Below are positions 47,667 to 47,773 of a stretch of 47,773 nucleotides of DNA, piece by piece (position 1 is the first letter of the stretch; every line of letters starts with the position of its first letter). The position numbers and the translations under genes were made by a program. The DNA is from SAR324 cluster bacterium (lineage in GTDB: Bacteria > SAR324 > NAC60-12): the NCBI GenBank assembly GCA_015231885.1, contig JADGAT010000003.1:74007-121779 (forward strand), written 5' to 3'. The notes under the pieces are model-generated. The model had not been told where the DNA came from. It was given only the letters and a program-made list of their open reading frames with translations, and did no database searches.

Positions 47667-47773
47667 TTAAAGCTTGGTGAGCTGGCCATTTGAAATATGA
47701 ACAGTTTTTCCATGAAATGTTAGATCGGCAGGAATATCTGTGGAGGTAATAAATATTTGATTTTTTAACTCTT
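47667..47773 (-). CDS. recF: RecF C terminus (5' part outside window)
   Basis: Only the last 34 codons are visible, running in from the right edge: ELKNQIFITSTDIPADLTFH followed by GKTVHISNGQLTKL and a TAA stop. The QxFITSTD strand and the following VHISNGQL match the extreme C terminus of RecF, an SMC-like protein that loads RecA at gaps. The identification rests on this short stretch plus its place upstream of gyrB. Confidence 0.75.
   Translation of the reverse strand, partial: ELKNQIFITSTDIPADLTFHGKTVHISNGQLTKL

Overview
The window reads as a chromosomal core segment of an AT-rich Gram-negative bacterium. Lipid A-type acyltransferase, GspF, PilZ, FecR-like and SmpB genes, a long proteobacterial-style GyrB and signal-peptide TPR proteins all fit a diderm. 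The mix of a proteobacterial information core with an archaeal-type sugar nucleotidylyltransferase and many unrecognised long helical proteins suggests a deep-branching lineage, perhaps deltaproteobacterial or SAR324-like. That placement is inference. No phage, plasmid, CRISPR, tRNA or rRNA genes were seen.

Layout. 1-4687 (minus): 5' part of a FecR-like secreted protein, an alpha/beta hydrolase without its nucleophile, larB, an LpxL/HtrB-type acyltransferase and thrC. 4809-7909: a small secreted protein facing an 819-residue unknown. 7996-18676 (plus): dxs, a ZapB-like coiled coil, a TPR protein, lipA, trxA, truA, uvrB, priA. 18854-27611 (minus): the UDP-GlcNAc branch (enlarged phosphohexomutase, glmS, archaeal-type GlmU-like protein), then cmk, an exact parS site and an exported TPR protein. 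27783-32685 (minus): a protein with an internal duplication, mnmH overlapping recA, and an MBL-fold hydrolase. 32994-41402 (plus): UDP-xylose synthase, a membrane-tethered J-domain protein, PilZ, smpB, dprA, a coiled-coil membrane protein, a CcmA-like ATPase and a U32-like protein. 41417-47773 (minus): an acidic membrane protein, an overlooked 52-codon gene, an orphan GspF, der, gyrB and the end of recF.

The recF-gyrB end and the perfect parS (TGTTTCACGTGAAACA, 25007-25022) about 22 kb away imply that this region lies close to the chromosomal origin, which is probably just beyond the right edge. Two copies of a short inverted-repeat element (156 and 87 bp), related by a 69-bp internal difference, lie next to glmS and gspF. 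A CTGT-N8-ACAG palindrome upstream of recA suggests LexA control of recA-mnmH.

The most interesting leads are the MITE-like pair, the parS site, the J-domain/propeller membrane protein, the GlmU-like enzyme with a rewritten nucleotide loop next to an oversized mutase, the 52-aa gene, and the internally duplicated protein beside recA.
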